Translations under genes and position numbers: made by a program
From: JBIKLM01 sp044375105
Lineage (GTDB): Bacteria > Planctomycetota > UBA1135 > GCA-002686595
Direction: 5' to 3'
NCBI GenBank assembly: GCA_044375105.1
Contig: JBILNK010000070.1
Span: forward strand, 1-19,013
DNA length: 19,013 nt
In this document: positions 16,732 to 19,013 of the stretch, one piece after another
Layout: every line of letters begins with the position of its first letter
Numbering within the stretch: the stretch's first letter is position 1
The notes under the pieces: generated by a model
Database searches by the model: none
Seen by the model: the letters and a program-made list of their open reading frames with translations, nothing else
Told to the model about the DNA's origin: nothing

Positions 16732-18237
16732 TCAGTCCTTCGGCAGGTAGCCCAGGCGGCGCAGCTGGTCGACGGTGGCGGCATCGGCCGGCACCAGCCC
16801 GCCGCTCGACCAGCGCGCCGCCAGGGCCTCGCTGCGCAGGCGCAGCTCGTCGAGACGCCGCGCGGCGCCTTCGAGGCGCCCACGCAGGGCCGGCGGGCTG
16901 GGGCGGTCCGTGCCGGCCACGGGCGACGCTTCGCCGGGGTCGGCGCGCAGGTCGAACAGCAGCGCGCCATAGGGCAGCAGCGGATGGTTGCGCCGCGGCG
17001 CGCCCGGCTCCGGCGAGGGCGCTCGTTCGAGGTAGGCAAAGCCCCCGGCGCGCCGCGAGCGCAGGCGGTCCTGGCCGGTCAAGGGCGCGTACAGGCCTTC
17101 GGTGGTCTCGGCGATCAATTCGCGCTCCGGGCCGGCTCCGGGGGAGTCCGCGAGGTAAGGCAGCAGGCTCTCGGCCTGCAGGTCCTCTGGCGGGGCGATG
17201 CCGCACAGCTCGAGCAGGGTCGGCATCAGATCGAATTGGGAGACCGGGGCGGCGACGCTCCGGCCCGCACAGCGCCCGCCGGGCAGGGCCAGCAGCAGCG
17301 GCACGTGCAGGGTCTCGACGAACAGCTGCTCGTGGCCGAAACGGCCGTGTTCGCGGAACTCCTCGCCGTGGTCCGAGGTCAGCGCGATCAGGGCCTGCTT
17401 CGGGCCGAAGCGCGCTTCGACCTCGGCGAACAGCCGACCGAGGGCCCGATCCGTGGCATACACCTCGGCCTGGTACAAGGCGCGCAGGAACTCGACCTCG
17501 GCGGCGCCGAAATCGGCCCAGCCGGCCAACAGGGCGCGGCCGTCGTTGAGCGCGGCGCCCGACTCGAGCAGGGCGCGCTGCTCGCTCCAGACCGCGCGCA
17601 GGGGGCCTGGGTAGCCGGGGTCGAAACGCTCGAGGTCCGCGGCCGAAGGCGCGAAGGGCTGGTGCGTCTCGTAGGTGTGCAGGAACAGGAAGGCCGGTTG
17701 GCGGCTGGCGCGCTCCGCCAGCCAGCGCAGGGCCCCGTCGACCTTGGCCTCGGCGCCCTCGAGCGCGGCCTGCAGATGCTCGAAGCCCTGCATCAGGTTC
17801 CAGCCCGTGCCGAGGGGCCCGTCGTCGGTGCAGGCCGCGGTGTCGAAGCCGGCTTCGGCGAAGCACTCCGCCAGGGTCCGATAGCCCGGCGCCAGGCCGG
17901 GGGTGCCGTGCTCCAGGCTGGTCAGGTTGGCGACCCGGTGGGCGAAGGGCAGCAGGCCGGTGAACAGGCTGGCGTGGGAGGTGGCGGTGTTGGGCGCCTG
18001 GGCCAGGGCGTGGTCGAAGCGCACGCCGCGCTCGGCCAGGGCCGCCAGGTGCGGGGAGCCGCCCGGGGGGCCGCCGTAGCAGGACAGGGCGTCGGCCCGC
18101 AGGGTGTCGACCGAGATCAGCAGGCACAGGGGCGGCGGCGGGGCGCCCGGCGCGCAGCCGGCCCCGAGCGCGGCCCAGAGCCAGAGCTCGATTCCCGCGC
18201 GGCTCGCGCGGCAGGCCTCGTCGGGTCGGGGCGCCAT
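16732..18237 (-). CDS. Sulfatase-like lipoprotein of the alkaline phosphatase superfamily, no formylglycine motif
   Basis: 501 residues from ATG 18237. The leader LWLWAALGAGC (Cys28) suggests a lipoprotein. SVDTLRADALSCYG carries metal-ligand Asp44 (with D49), and TSDHGEEFREHGRFGHEQL (~287 on) carries D289/H290 for the second metal-ligand set. The nucleophile region reads APNTATSHASLFTG (81-94): at the place of the C/S-x-P-x-R signature stand T84-A-T-S-H, so no Cys or Ser is available for formylglycine. The family C-terminus (LLFDLRADPGEA, LRRLGYLPKD) is complete. It may be a phosphodiesterase or transferase using Thr as nucleophile, as in EptA/LtaS enzymes, or be inactive. ATG 18237 was preferred over 18282 and 18267 because a TACCCT box lies 9 nt before it and the longer forms run into the divergent gene. 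Confidence 0.85.
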   Translation of the reverse strand: MAPRPDEACRASRAGIELWLWAALGAGCAPGAPPPPLCLLISVDTLRADALSCYGGPPGGSPHLAALAERGVRFDHALAQAPNTATSHASLFTGLLPFAHRVANLTSLEHGTPGLAPGYRTLAECFAEAGFDTAACTDDGPLGTGWNLMQGFEHLQAALEGAEAKVDGALRWLAERASRQPAFLFLHTYETHQPFAPSAADLERFDPGYPGPLRAVWSEQRALLESGAALNDGRALLAGWADFGAAEVEFLRALYQAEVYATDRALGRLFAEVEARFGPKQALIALTSDHGEEFREHGRFGHEQLFVETLHVPLLLALPGGRCAGRSVAAPVSQFDLMPTLLELCGIAPPEDLQAESLLPYLADSPGAGPERELIAETTEGLYAPLTGQDRLRSRRAGGFAYLERAPSPEPGAPRRNHPLLPYGALLFDLRADPGEASPVAGTDRPSPPALRGRLEGAARRLDELRLRSEALAARWSSGGLVPADAATVDQLRRLGYLPKD

Positions 18238-18246
18238 GGCAGCCAA

Positions 18247-18256
18247 AGGGTACGAT
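18247..18256. promoter_or_regulatory. Candidate symmetric bidirectional promoter core (two -10 boxes sharing TA)
   Basis: On the plus strand TACGAT (18251-18256) stands 9 nt before ATG 18266. On the minus strand TACCCT (18252-18247) stands 9 nt before ATG 18237. Both boxes use the same TA base-pair step at 18251-18252. Predicted start points are near 18263 and 18240, giving about 3-nt leaders on both transcripts. No -35 boxes are evident. Confidence 0.45.
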
Positions 18257-18265
18257 CCCCGCGCC

Positions 18266-18831
<566 letters not shown>

Positions 18832-18835
<4 letters not shown>

Positions 18836-19013
18836 GCGCTCCGCAGGACGGCGGCGCGCCGGCCCGGCGCGCGGCCTGGCCGGCGCTGCTGCTGGCCCTG
18901 GCGGCGCTGCTGCTGGCCCTGGCGGCGCTGCTGCCGAGCGCGGCCTATCTGTGGGGCTACGCGCCCGCGGCGGGTCCGGAATCGGCCTCCGGCTGGCCGC
19001 TGCTGCTCTTGTG
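18832..19013 (+). CDS. Membrane-anchored protein of unknown function, 3' end outside window
   Basis: GTG at 18832 overlaps the selenoprotein stop in GTGA, indicating translational coupling. The visible 60 residues have a short Gly/Ala/Arg head, then a strongly hydrophobic helix rich in Leu/Ala (ALLLALAALLLALAALLP) and a periplasm-like segment (AAYLWGYAPAAG). Another hydrophobic stretch (WPLLLL) begins at the edge. It could be a multi-pass membrane protein or an exported one; no family can be named from this piece. Confidence 0.65.
18882..18934 (+). repeat. 21-bp tandem repeat, two perfect copies plus 11 bp
   Basis: Two identical 21-bp units (18882-18902 and 18903-18923) and the first 11 bases of a third encode the repeated LLLALAA of the first membrane helix in the right-edge gene. 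Loss or gain of a unit would change the helix length by seven residues. Confidence 0.8.

Noticed and set aside
14511..17039. 842-codon minus-strand open frame
   Set aside because: Antisense to the DASS transporter and out of frame with the sulfatase-like gene.

Overview
The window is a very GC-rich bacterial segment with almost exclusively G/C third codon positions, so long antisense open frames cover most real genes. Genes were chosen by protein character (motifs, signal peptides, membrane segments, overlaps with neighbours). The mix of sulfatase-like lipoproteins, an FG-GAP repeat protein, a HEAT-tailed M1-peptidase-like lipoprotein and GT-C/O-antigen-ligase membrane proteins suggests an uncultured Planctomycetota-like bacterium. 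That assignment is an inference from gene content only.

Left part (minus strand, 8.9 kb down to 1). A decayed sulfatase-like gene (about 8890 to 7582) is followed by a one-TM protein of unknown function, a GT-C-type membrane glycosyltransferase, an O-antigen-ligase-like protein with a long soluble tail (8-nt overlap with the glycosyltransferase), a 556-bp gap, and an exported FG-GAP repeat protein running off the left edge. The two glycosyl-transfer genes look like one surface-polysaccharide unit.

Middle (plus strand, 9.0-16.7 kb). A lipoprotein with the M1 aminopeptidase fold has lost its zinc ligands and carries C-terminal HEAT-like repeats. It overlaps by 4 nt a ferritin/COQ7-like protein with a repetitive N-terminus. 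Next come a YdeP/FdhF-type molybdopterin oxidoreductase with Cys at the position of Sec140 of E. coli formate dehydrogenase H, and a DASS-type anion transporter with two embedded RCK_C (TrkA_C) domains.

Right part. A sulfatase-like lipoprotein on the minus strand, lacking the Cys/Ser that would become formylglycine, is divergent from the most notable gene: an AhpD-like peroxidase-related protein (18266-18835). Its reading frame is interrupted by one TGA exactly at the second cysteine of the CxxC redox motif, and a good bacterial SECIS-like hairpin lies just downstream. I read it as a selenoprotein with a C-x-x-U active site. A further membrane-anchored gene overlaps its stop by 4 nt and runs off the right edge.

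Several starts share one layout: a TANNNT box about 9-10 nt before the ATG and no Shine-Dalgarno sequence, implying nearly leaderless mRNAs. At 18247-18256 two such boxes on opposite strands share the same TA step and would drive the sulfatase-like gene and the selenoprotein divergently. No tRNA, rRNA, CRISPR array, complete insertion sequence or selenocysteine-machinery gene is visible.
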